Assembly: GCA_964629965.1 (NCBI GenBank)
Contig: CAZVRZ010000231.1
Location: forward strand, 1 to 6,423
Length of the DNA stretch: 6,423 bases
Origin: CAZVRZ01 sp964629965
Lineage (GTDB): Bacteria > Chloroflexota > Anaerolineae > Anaerolineales > UBA4823
Reading direction: 5' to 3'
Made by a program: the position numbers and the translations under genes. Below the pieces are notes generated by a model. It was not told where the DNA came from. It saw only the letters and a program-made list of their open reading frames with translations, and made no database searches. Within the stretch, counting starts at the first letter, position 1; each line of letters starts with the position of its first letter. Of this stretch, positions 1 to 5,833 are shown piece after piece.

Positions 1-279
1 GGCGCTGGCCCAGATGGGCAGCGGGCTGCGGATTTCCACCAGCAGCGGCCCCAGGAAGGCGGTCGCCAGGATCAGCCCCCGGACAAACCCGGGGTGGGGG
101 TTGGTCGTTTCCGGGCGGCGGGTGAACAGGAAGTAGCCGATCAGCAGGCTCTCGGCGGCCAGCAGGAAGGCGACCGGGTTCTGCAGGCGCACGGCGTTGA
201 GAAACTGGTTGTAGGCCAGCCACAGCCAGAAGGCGATCACCAGGGCGTCAAGGACGAAGGGAACGGTTAATTTCTTCAT
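1..279 (-). CDS. multi-pass membrane protein, N-terminal part, possibly isoprenylcysteine carboxyl methyltransferase (ICMT) family
   Basis: The first 93 residues of a gene run off the left edge without a stop. The ATG at 279 lies 3 nt after the tadC stop; a GGAT just upstream is only a weak ribosome binding site, so translation may depend on coupling. There are three likely membrane segments (about 5-24, 34-52 and 68-82). The middle reads AAESLLIGYFLFTRRPETT and then ATAFLGPLLVEI, which resembles the N-terminal hairpin of bacterial ICMT-like methyltransferases (an 'E..L..LF..RRPP....' helix end followed by a '..GTFLPLL.' helix). The catalytic and SAM-binding C-terminus would lie outside, so this is a pattern resemblance only. 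A different small integral membrane protein of the machine is possible. The last part, IRSPLPIWAS, could be a periplasmic loop. Confidence 0.5.
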   Translation of the reverse strand, partial: MKKLTVPFVLDALVIAFWLWLAYNQFLNAVRLQNPVAFLLAAESLLIGYFLFTRRPETTNPHPGFVRGLILATAFLGPLLVEIRSPLPIWASA

Positions 280-282
280 GGG

Positions 283-1176
283 TTATCCAGTCATGAGTTC
301 GATCAGGGGGATAAAGAAGGCGGCCAGGATGATGAGCACTTCGGGGAAGAAGAAGTGGAAGGCCACATGGCGGGTGAGCTTGCCGCCTAGAAGTTCCTTC
401 TCGGTCATCATCCGTTCCCGGAACTCCCGCGCCAGCGAGCGGGCGGTCTCGTTCATCAGTTCCGGGGCGTCAATGCCCTTCCCGGCGATTTCATCCAACT
501 GCAAGGCAAAAGAGCGCAGTGCGGGCATGCCGGTGCGGGAGAAGACCTCGCCCAGCGCCCCGCGCACTGGCTTGCGCGAGAACAGCGGCCTGCCGGTCTG
601 GCGGGAGAAGGACACCGCTTCGTTGAGCAGGTCGGAAAGCGGCCCCGGAAGCTGCCCGGCGCGCAGCACCGCCTGGTCAGCCGGGGTTCCGGCGGCGATC
701 TCGGCGGCCACCAGCGCGGCCATCTCTGGCAGAGAGCGGGTGGCCCGCTTGCGCACCTTGTTGGCCTTCGAGCGCATCCCGATGAAAGGGAAAACGAAGG
801 CGATCAGCGGCAGGGCGAGCATCACCGGCGCCGGGTTGAACAGGAAAAAGACTGCCCCGGCTGCGGCATACAAGAGACCGCTGAAGACGATGTTGCCCAG
901 GCGCTTGCCCGGGTAGAACCCGCCGCGCTGCGCCCACTCCAGGTGGTTCTCCCACTCGCTGAGTGAGATGGGCAGCGCGCCCAGCACCTGCTCGCCGAGC
1001 GCCGCCTGGCGATTGTCCTGCGGCTTTTCGCTGCGAAAATCGTTCAGGTGCTTGCTGGCGGTATGCTCCAGGCGCACGGTGTTGATCAAGAAATAGGCCG
1101 CCCAGGCGATCATCCCGGCGGCGACAAAAGCGGCCGCCAGGCGCACCAGGTTGTGGGTATCAAATGGAATTGTCAT
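283..1176 (-). CDS. tadC: TadC-like inner-membrane platform protein (type II secretion F domain)
   Basis: The 297-residue protein is a paralogue of the gene before it. It has hydrophobic segments at about 10-32, 98-112, 115-133 and 271-294. The cytoplasmic F domain lies between the last two and begins TRSLPEMAALVAAEIAAGTP (146-165), the usual 'lPdaldllasalraG'-like start. The first helix is followed by HTASKHLNDF (38-47), echoing the TATQKHLDEF of the tadB product. With TadB it should build the inner-membrane platform of the Tad machine. The ATG at 1176 has GGAG 7 nt upstream, overlapping the tadB 3' end, and lies 4 nt after the tadB stop. The stop TAA is 3 nt before the next gene. The position directly after tadB supports the TadC name. 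Confidence 0.83.
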   Translation of the reverse strand: MTIPFDTHNLVRLAAAFVAAGMIAWAAYFLINTVRLEHTASKHLNDFRSEKPQDNRQAALGEQVLGALPISLSEWENHLEWAQRGGFYPGKRLGNIVFSGLLYAAAGAVFFLFNPAPVMLALPLIAFVFPFIGMRSKANKVRKRATRSLPEMAALVAAEIAAGTPADQAVLRAGQLPGPLSDLLNEAVSFSRQTGRPLFSRKPVRGALGEVFSRTGMPALRSFALQLDEIAGKGIDAPELMNETARSLAREFRERMMTEKELLGGKLTRHVAFHFFFPEVLIILAAFFIPLIELMTG

Positions 1177-1180
1177 CGTC

Positions 1181-2143
1181 TCACTCCAGCACTTCGTTAA
1201 TGGCGTCGCGGATGTTCATGTAGCCGAGACCCGCCCAGACCATCATCCCGACCAGCGCCGCCTGCATCAGGGGGGTGTCGAAATATTTTTTGGAGACCGG
1301 GTTGACCAGCACCAGGCCCATCGTCAGGCCGACGGCCATCAGGATGGTGCGGGCTGTGCCCCAGGCGCCGTTGGCTACCGCCTGCGCCTGCGAGCGGGTT
1401 TCCATCAGGTCGGACAGGTTATCGGCGGCCATGCGCAGCGCTTCGGTGTACCCGCCGCCGCCGGTCTCCCACACCCGCCCGATCTCCACGGCAGCCAGGA
1501 GCAGGGACGACGAAATCATTTCGGCTTCCGCCTTCATCTCGTCCAGCCCCTTGTGCCCGGAGGCTTGCAGCTTATTAGCCAGGCGAGAAATCCACTTGCT
1601 CAGGGGCTTATCCGGGTCAAGCCCTTCGGCGACGTTGTTCAGCGTCTCGATCATGTTGGGGTTGGCCTTGAGCAGGCTGGACAGGCGGGTGAGCATCACC
1701 GGCAGTTCCTTCTCCATGCTCAACTTCAGCGCCTCCCATTTCGAGTCCACCATGGCGTTGACCACGATGTAGCCCAGGAACGGCGCACCGACCAGAAGCA
1801 CCACGGGCAGGCCCACGATGATCACCGGCGCGGACGCCGCGGCGAAGAACAGGCCGTAGGCGATGAACATGGCGACCTGCTCCCACCCGGCGACATCCAG
1901 GCCGTAGCTGCGGAAGGCCAGGCGGATTTTGTACTCCTTCGACCCCATGCGCGCTTCGGCGGCCTTTGGCCCGGCTGCCCCGATGTCCATCCGGTTGAAC
2001 TCGTCCAGGTGCTTCTGGGTGGCGGTTTTCGACCCCTTGAAAAGGTTCGCTATCATGCTCCAGGCGATCCAGGCGAGCGCCCCCGCGCCCACGAGCGGCA
2101 GGGCAATACTCTTGAAAAGCAAGACAAGGTTGTTGGTGTCCAT
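1181..2143 (-). CDS. tadB: TadB-like inner-membrane platform protein (type II secretion F domain)
   Basis: The 320-residue protein has hydrophobic helices at about 12-33, 90-128 (two passes), 264-282 and 294-311. Between the second and third groups lies a cytoplasmic helical domain (about 140-260) that begins LSMEKELPVMLTRLSSLLKA and includes a conserved-looking SSLLLAAVEIGRVWETGGG segment, matching the T2SS F/TadB domain (PF00482 type). TadB pairs with TadC to form the platform acted on by CpaF. The ATG at 2143 has GGAG 7 nt upstream, inside the cpaF 3' end, and lies 3 nt after the cpaF stop. The N-terminal helix is followed by TATQKHLDEF (40-49), a motif nearly repeated in the next gene. 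The assignment as TadB rather than TadC rests on gene order. Confidence 0.85.
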   Translation of the reverse strand: MDTNNLVLLFKSIALPLVGAGALAWIAWSMIANLFKGSKTATQKHLDEFNRMDIGAAGPKAAEARMGSKEYKIRLAFRSYGLDVAGWEQVAMFIAYGLFFAAASAPVIIVGLPVVLLVGAPFLGYIVVNAMVDSKWEALKLSMEKELPVMLTRLSSLLKANPNMIETLNNVAEGLDPDKPLSKWISRLANKLQASGHKGLDEMKAEAEMISSSLLLAAVEIGRVWETGGGGYTEALRMAADNLSDLMETRSQAQAVANGAWGTARTILMAVGLTMGLVLVNPVSKKYFDTPLMQAALVGMMVWAGLGYMNIRDAINEVLE

Positions 2144-2146
2144 CTT

Positions 2147-3379
2147 TCATCTCCTTTGATTCTTGCTGGGCTTCATTTCCGAGTCGCCCACGGCGTAGAG
2201 CGGATTGAAGCGCACATCCCCGCCGCGCAGGCCGTCCACTTCCCACACGCCCACCATCTGCCGCCGCCCGTCCTGCCAGCCGATCTGCACCACCAGGTCC
2301 ACCGCCAGGGAGAAGGTGGCCTTGGCCGCCTCCATCTTTACGCCTTTGGACTGGAACATGTGCACGGACAGGCGAAAGACGGCTTCTTCCGGCCCTTCGG
2401 CGTGGTAGGTGGAGAGTCCCGGATGGTCGGACATCTGGGCGTTGAACAGCGCCAGGGCGGCGTCCCCGGTGCGCACTTCGCCCACGATCAGCCACTTGGG
2501 CGACATGCGCATGGCGTCGTTCACCCCGTCGTAGAGCGTGTAGGCCGGGACGCTGGAACCCACCGTCGCAGGCCGCGCTTCGAGCGTGACCACGTTGGGA
2601 TGGTCGAGCCAGATTTCTTCCGGGTCTTCGATCTTGACCACCCTGGCGTGCCTGGGGATGCCATTGCACAGCGCCGCCAGCAGGGTGGTCTTGCCGGTGC
2701 CGGTGCCGCCGATGACGAAGATGCGCAGCTTGCGCTCCACGTGCTCCAGCAGCGTGTCAATCACGTTCTTGGGGGCCACGTTCCATTCGACCAGCTTTTC
2801 CGGCAGCACGGGTCTTGGCTCGAACAAACGGATGTTGATGGACGGGTAGCCCGACCCCGGAACGAGATTGGGGTGGATGATCTTGACCCGCGCCCCGCCC
2901 ATGCCTTCCATGCGCGGCAGCTTGGCGTCCACCGAAGGGGTGGTTTCGGAGATCGAGCGCCCCAGGGGGGCCATCAGGGACTCCACCGCCCGCCAGACTT
3001 CTTCCAGCGAAGGCCGCATCTCCAGCGGGATGGGATGCTCGGCGCCTTTCTTCTGCGCCCAGACTGTGCCATCCGGGTTGAGCATAATCTCGGAGTAGCC
3101 CGGGTCGAAGTCTTTGGAGGGGATCAGGTTGTTGAGAAAGCCCAACCCGCCAACGCGGGCGACGACGCGCTGCACCAGCGAGATGTGCAGGGTGGGGTCA
3201 ACCATCAGGCCCAGGCGTCCCAGGGTGGAGAGCACCAGCGGGCGGGCTTCGAGTTCCAGCCGCCGCCGGTCGCGTTTGAGATCCAGTGGGCGCTTGTCCA
3301 GTTCTGCGCCGACCAGTTGGATGACCTGCTCCTGCTGTCCCTGGGTAATGGATTGGGAAACGACGCTGGTCCAGGACAT
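2147..3379 (-). CDS. cpaF: CpaF/TadA-type secretion ATPase
   Basis: The 410-residue protein is a GspE/VirB11-superfamily motor ATPase. An N-terminal domain (about 1-215) precedes the catalytic core. Walker A is GGTGTGKT (224-231), the Asp box is VVKIEDPEEIWL (247-258), Walker B is WLIVGEVRTGDA (296-307) and the His box is STYHAEGPEEAV (323-334). Family members form hexamers at the inner membrane and turn ATP hydrolysis into movement of pilin subunits through the TadB/TadC platform. The order cpaE-cpaF-tadB-tadC is classical for Tad loci. The motifs deviate from the usual 'GEVRGGEA' and 'TTIHANS', so this looks like a diverged subfamily. The start ATG at 3379 has AAGGTG 6 nt upstream inside the last codons of cpaE. 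Its final codons carry the AAAGGAG site of tadB. A VirB11-like conjugation ATPase is a less likely alternative given the TadB/TadC neighbours. Confidence 0.9.
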   Translation of the reverse strand: MSWTSVVSQSITQGQQEQVIQLVGAELDKRPLDLKRDRRRLELEARPLVLSTLGRLGLMVDPTLHISLVQRVVARVGGLGFLNNLIPSKDFDPGYSEIMLNPDGTVWAQKKGAEHPIPLEMRPSLEEVWRAVESLMAPLGRSISETTPSVDAKLPRMEGMGGARVKIIHPNLVPGSGYPSINIRLFEPRPVLPEKLVEWNVAPKNVIDTLLEHVERKLRIFVIGGTGTGKTTLLAALCNGIPRHARVVKIEDPEEIWLDHPNVVTLEARPATVGSSVPAYTLYDGVNDAMRMSPKWLIVGEVRTGDAALALFNAQMSDHPGLSTYHAEGPEEAVFRLSVHMFQSKGVKMEAAKATFSLAVDLVVQIGWQDGRRQMVGVWEVDGLRGGDVRFNPLYAVGDSEMKPSKNQRR

Positions 3380-3382
3380 GGG

Positions 3383-4705
3383 CTACACCTTGATCTTGAT
3401 CGGCCCCAGGCTGATCGAGCGCTTGCTGTTATTCCCGGCTGCGGGGCTGAGGAACTGCGGTTGGCCTGGCTGCGCCAGCAGCGCATCGGCCAGGGGGCGC
3501 AGGGCGCGGGCGAATTCGTCCACCGTCAGGATGGGCAATCGGCGGTTGTCCTGGGTGTTGCCCACGGCGGGCAGGTCGGGAATCTGCGCCAGGATGGGCG
3601 GGAAGGGCTTGCCCGCCGCCTGCGTAGCCGCCTTGTGCCATTCGTCTGCCGGGATGCGCCCGCCGGTGCGGTTGAGCACCACAAATACCCGATCTGAGGC
3701 GATGCGATGCTCGCCTTCCAGCCGCTCGACCACGGTCTTGTAGGCTTCCACCGTGCGCATCACCCCTTCGAGTGAGGGCCGCGCCACCAGCACCAGGGTG
3801 TTGGAAACAGAAATCGCGCTGGCGGCCAGGGCGGAAGGGGGAGCGTCCACCACGATCACGGCATACCCGGCATAGTGGGCGGCTTTGGTGATCAGGTTGG
3901 GGATGGAGTTGGGCGTCTCGCGCGGGGTGGAGATGGTCTGCGCTTCGGAAAGCACATCCGGGAACCCGGCCAGCACGTCCAGGGTATCCAGCTTCTGGAT
4001 GGCCAGCTTGATCCCTTCCGGCGTGGGGTTGTTCCACCACTGGGTGATGTTCGGCTCCGGCTTGATGCCTGCGATCAGGGGCAGGTCGTCGGGAGCGCCC
4101 AGGCCGATCAGCAGGGTCGGGTAGCCGCGGCGGGCGGACTCGTAGGCCAGGTTGGTGGAGATGGTGGTCTTGCCCACCCCGCCCATCTGGTTCCAGACGG
4201 AGATGATGCGCAGCCCAACCGGCCCGCCGCCGTTCATCCCGCCGCCGGAGTGTGTCCAGACGGCTTCGGGGGCGCTGCTGCTGCGGGAGCGCAGGGCCAC
4301 GGCGTCGGAGTAGATTTTCCCGATCACCTGGGGCAGGTTGATGTCGGCAAAGTACGCCCCCTTGACGCTCTCGATCTGGCCCAGGCGGTCGGGCAGTTCC
4401 GTCCCGGCTTCCAGGGGAGTGACCACGTAGGCCGAACCCCGCAGCCGGGTGAGCAGGCCGATCAGGCTGCCTTCGTTTTCGGCAACGACGGCGTCCAGGA
4501 GCAGCACTTCGGGGTTGCTGGCCAGCTTGGATTTCAGGTCGGCCAGGTCGGTGGCGATACTGAGCATGCGGAAGCGCCCATCGCCGATGACCAGGTTCAT
4601 CCAGGGCCGGATGCGGTCGGAATGCCCGGCGATGAGGATGGACACCGGTTCGACGTTTGGTTTCAGGCCGTTGTTGCCCAAAGAAGAAGATGTTGAGAAA
4701 GCCAT
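3383..4705 (-). CDS. cpaE: CpaE/TadZ-like pilus localisation ATPase (receiver-like plus MinD/ParA-like domain)
   Basis: The 440-residue protein has two parts. Residues about 20-135 resemble an atypical response-regulator receiver domain: SILIAGHS strand at 22-29, then a VLLLDAVV strand ending near Asp71. Residues about 165-410 are a MinD/ParA-like ATPase. The P-loop QMGGVGKTT lies at about 173-181, a Walker B-like strand YAVIVVDAPP at 281-290, and a late strand VFVVLNRTGG at 340-349. The P-loop has Met where ParA/MinD have their signature Lys (KGGxGKT), a change also known in TadZ proteins. TadZ/CpaE mark the polar or assembly site of the Tad machine and recruit its ATPase. The basic C-terminal tail (SKRSISLGPIKIKV) is unassigned. 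ATG 4705 has AAGGAG 6 nt upstream, overlapping the cpaB stop. The stop is 3 nt before cpaF, fitting a CpaE-CpaF partnership. Confidence 0.85.
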   Translation of the reverse strand: MAFSTSSSLGNNGLKPNVEPVSILIAGHSDRIRPWMNLVIGDGRFRMLSIATDLADLKSKLASNPEVLLLDAVVAENEGSLIGLLTRLRGSAYVVTPLEAGTELPDRLGQIESVKGAYFADINLPQVIGKIYSDAVALRSRSSSAPEAVWTHSGGGMNGGGPVGLRIISVWNQMGGVGKTTISTNLAYESARRGYPTLLIGLGAPDDLPLIAGIKPEPNITQWWNNPTPEGIKLAIQKLDTLDVLAGFPDVLSEAQTISTPRETPNSIPNLITKAAHYAGYAVIVVDAPPSALAASAISVSNTLVLVARPSLEGVMRTVEAYKTVVERLEGEHRIASDRVFVVLNRTGGRIPADEWHKAATQAAGKPFPPILAQIPDLPAVGNTQDNRRLPILTVDEFARALRPLADALLAQPGQPQFLSPAAGNNSKRSISLGPIKIKV

Positions 4706-4715
4706 ACTTTTCTCC

Positions 4716-5402
4716 TTATGGCAGAGTTGGGGACTGCGACCCGGGCGTGGCGGTGGGAAGGACCCCGCCGTCCAGCACCAGCAGGTCGGGCAGGAATACC
4801 CCGGAAGTGGTGAAATCGGCCGGGTTCTTGGGTTCCAGCACCAGTGAGAGCGAGACTTCGCCGGAAGCGTCCAGCGCCGGGAGCAGGTCCACCAGGTACA
4901 CCCAGCGGGCTTCGCTCTCCTGGTTGTGGAGCAGGAAGTCGTAAAGGATCACACGCGCGTCCACCGGCACGGCCAGCACCACCACCCCTTCCGAACTGCG
5001 CTGGCGGGTGGTGTTAGCCGCGGAAAAGCCGGACGCATCCCCGGTTTGGGGATTGGCCGCAGCCGGGTCCAGGGCGGTGAACTCAGGCGAGATNNNNNNN
5101 NNNNNNNNNNNNNNNNNNNNNNNNNNNNNNNNNNNNNNNNNNNNNNNNNNNNNNNNNNNNNNNNNNNNNNNNNNNNNNNNNNNNNNNNNNNNNCCGACCA
5201 CGGCTGCCGGGTCGGTGAAGGCGCCTGCGGGGACAGAACTGGCCGGGACCTGGCGCACGACAAGGTCGGTTTCGAGGATGGCGTGGCCTGCTTCCATGTT
5301 CACCGCCGCAGCCAGCAGCGGGACGGTGGATTCGGGGCGCATCAGCACAAGGGCAAAGAAGAAGACTGCCGCAGCGATGAGGGCTGGGATAATTCTTTTC
5401 AT
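4716..5402 (-). CDS. cpaB: CpaB/RcpC-like SAF-domain pilus assembly protein (interrupted by an assembly gap)
   Basis: The protein begins MKRII followed by a hydrophobic helix (about 4-21), a signal anchor that puts the rest outside the membrane. Residues about 27-70 match the first SAF domain of CpaB/RcpC: a 'VPLLAAAVNMEAGHAI' strand-turn, then 'DLVVRQVPASSVPAGAF' and 'TDPAAVV'. The codon at the gap edge is GGN, so the next residue is Gly, matching the family's 'aavvG'. About 34 residues are then unknown (100 Ns). After the gap come SSEGVVVLAVPVDAR (second-domain strand), a diverged C-terminal region, and a Pro/Thr-rich tail (LPTATPGSQSPTLP). As drawn it is 228 residues, somewhat short for the family, but the gap length may be a placeholder. 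CpaB proteins are envelope partners of the Tad machine. ATG 5402 has GAGGAG 10 nt upstream. Reading frame continuity through the gap is assumed. Confidence 0.72.
   Translation of the reverse strand: MKRIIPALIAAAVFFFALVLMRPESTVPLLAAAVNMEAGHAILETDLVVRQVPASSVPAGAFTDPAAVVXXXXXXXXXXXXXXXXXXXXXXXXXXXXXXXXXXISPEFTALDPAAANPQTGDASGFSAANTTRQRSSEGVVVLAVPVDARVILYDFLLHNQESEARWVYLVDLLPALDASGEVSLSLVLEPKNPADFTTSGVFLPDLLVLDGGVLPTATPGSQSPTLP
5094..5193. other. assembly gap of exactly 100 N
   Basis: There are 100 consecutive undetermined bases inside the cpaB-like gene. A round 100 is a usual scaffolder placeholder for a gap of unknown size. The frame happens to match on both sides with 100 nt, but this would occur by chance one time in three and does not prove the size. 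Confidence 0.98.
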
Positions 5403-5409
5403 GATCGGG

Positions 5410-5604
5410 TTACTCCTCTTGAGTGGAAGGGATGGTTTTGCCGTGCAGCTGCATCAGGGCAGCCACGTTGGACACAGATTCAAAGCGCACATCGAGCACA
5501 TTTTCCTGGGCCTGGTCCATCACCAGCACCACGACCACCGGGTCGGGCATCAGGTTGAGCAGGGCCTGGAGCAGTTGCGCAGCTTGTTCGGGGTTGAAGG
5601 GCAT
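5410..5604 (-). CDS. small soluble protein, unknown function
   Basis: I do not recognise this 64-residue protein. The N-terminal third (NPEQAAQLLQALLNLM, 4-19) looks like an amphipathic helix. Two likely beta strands follow (VVVVLVMD about 23-30 and ENVLDVRFES about 34-43), then a second helix (about 44-55) and an acidic end. It is too polar around the valine run to be a clear membrane segment, has no signal peptide, and has no prepilin cleavage motif. The ATG at 5604 is supported by a GAGGAGG site 8 nt upstream that overlaps the previous gene's TGA; its own TAA overlaps the region of the CpaB ribosome binding site. It lies between the small membrane protein and CpaB, so a role as a small cytoplasmic accessory of the machine is plausible but unproven. 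Confidence 0.7.
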   Translation of the reverse strand: MPFNPEQAAQLLQALLNLMPDPVVVVLVMDQAQENVLDVRFESVSNVAALMQLHGKTIPSTQEE

Positions 5605-5612
5605 AATGAAAT

Positions 5613-5619
5613 CCTCCTC
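5613..5619 (-). promoter_or_regulatory. ribosome binding site of the 64-residue protein
   Basis: The minus strand reads GAGGAGG, 8 nt before the ATG at 5604-5602 and overlapping the TGA stop of the upstream small gene. It is strong for so small a gene, and it is the main reason to accept this ORF and to reject the longer frame that begins upstream. Confidence 0.7.
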
Positions 5620-5833
5620 AGGGAATGGGCGTGGGCAGGTTGTCCCACCAGCCCGGCGTGGGGGTGGAAGTGACCTGGGTGGGAATAAGAGTGGCCGGAG
5701 ACCAGGGCGTAGTGGAAGTTGAACCTTCAACACTTCCACTCCAGGGCAGCGCCATAGCAAAAAATAACAGTGCGGCGGTAAGGAGCAGGGTAATCAGCAG
5801 AAGCTGGCGTTTTGGCTTTCTTGAAGGAATCAC
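5618..5833 (-). CDS. small single-pass membrane protein with Pro/Thr-rich tail, unknown function
   Basis: I do not recognise this 71-residue protein. It has a basic N-terminus (SRKPKRQ, residues 4-10), one hydrophobic helix (about 11-29), then a Gly/Ser/Thr and Pro/Thr-rich tail containing TSTPTPGWWDNLPTPIP. By the positive-inside rule the tail should lie outside the membrane. The GTG start at 5833 is chosen because it overlaps the upstream stop as GTGA and has a strong GGGGAGG site 8 nt upstream. A longer reading of the same frame begins inside the ATPase gene and adds only Arg/His-rich shadow sequence. There is no lipobox and no Flp-type prepilin motif (G-x4-EY), so it is not an evident pilin. 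Its position between the ATPase and the Tad genes suggests a small membrane subunit or anchor, which is inference only. Confidence 0.72.
   Translation of the reverse strand: MIPSRKPKRQLLLITLLLTAALLFFAMALPWSGSVEGSTSTTPWSPATLIPTQVTSTPTPGWWDNLPTPIP
5711..5740 (-). repeat. imperfect inverted repeat (hairpin) inside the 71-residue protein gene
   Basis: On the plus strand, AGTGGAAGTTGAA (5711-5723) and TTCAACACTTCCACT (5726-5740) are inverted copies. The right arm has a 2-nt bulge (AC) and only CC lies between the arms. In the mRNA this gives an 8-bp outer stem plus a 4-5-bp inner stem. The repeat encodes the Ser/Gly/Thr-rich linker just after the membrane helix. The 7-mer CCAGGGC flanks it directly on both sides (5702-5708 and 5741-5747). 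No U-run follows, so it is not an intrinsic terminator. Confidence 0.6.

Noticed and set aside
278..916. A 212-codon open frame on the plus strand
   Set aside because: It is antisense to tadC and the translation is Ser/Arg-rich shadow sequence.
2141..2150. Alternative ATG 7 nt upstream of the tadB start
   Set aside because: It lies directly against the GGAG site and opens a different frame giving shadow sequence; the ATG at 2143 opens the TadB frame with 7-nt spacing.
2521..3379. The ATPase as a conjugative VirB11/TrbB protein rather than CpaF
   Set aside because: The motifs alone would allow it, but directly adjacent CpaE-, TadB- and TadC-like genes in classical order favour CpaF/TadA.
1151..3697. 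An 848-codon open frame on the plus strand
   Set aside because: It is antisense to tadB, cpaF and parts of their neighbours, all of which have clear domains and ribosome binding sites. Its product is rich in His, Gln, Gly and Arg with no recognisable domain, as expected of a shadow frame in GC-rich coding DNA.
3875..4696. A 273-codon open frame on the plus strand
   Set aside because: It lies antisense to the cpaE-like gene, has low-complexity Gly/Gln/Val/Asp composition and no domain or convincing ribosome binding site.
5711..5740. Intrinsic terminator at the inverted repeat
   Set aside because: No U-run follows it in the direction of transcription, the stem is bulged with a very tight loop, and the coding sequence continues through it.
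5410..5760. A longer 116-residue version of the 64-residue protein
   Set aside because: The extension overlaps most of the upstream small gene and looks like shadow sequence; the ATG at 5604 has GAGGAGG at 8 nt.
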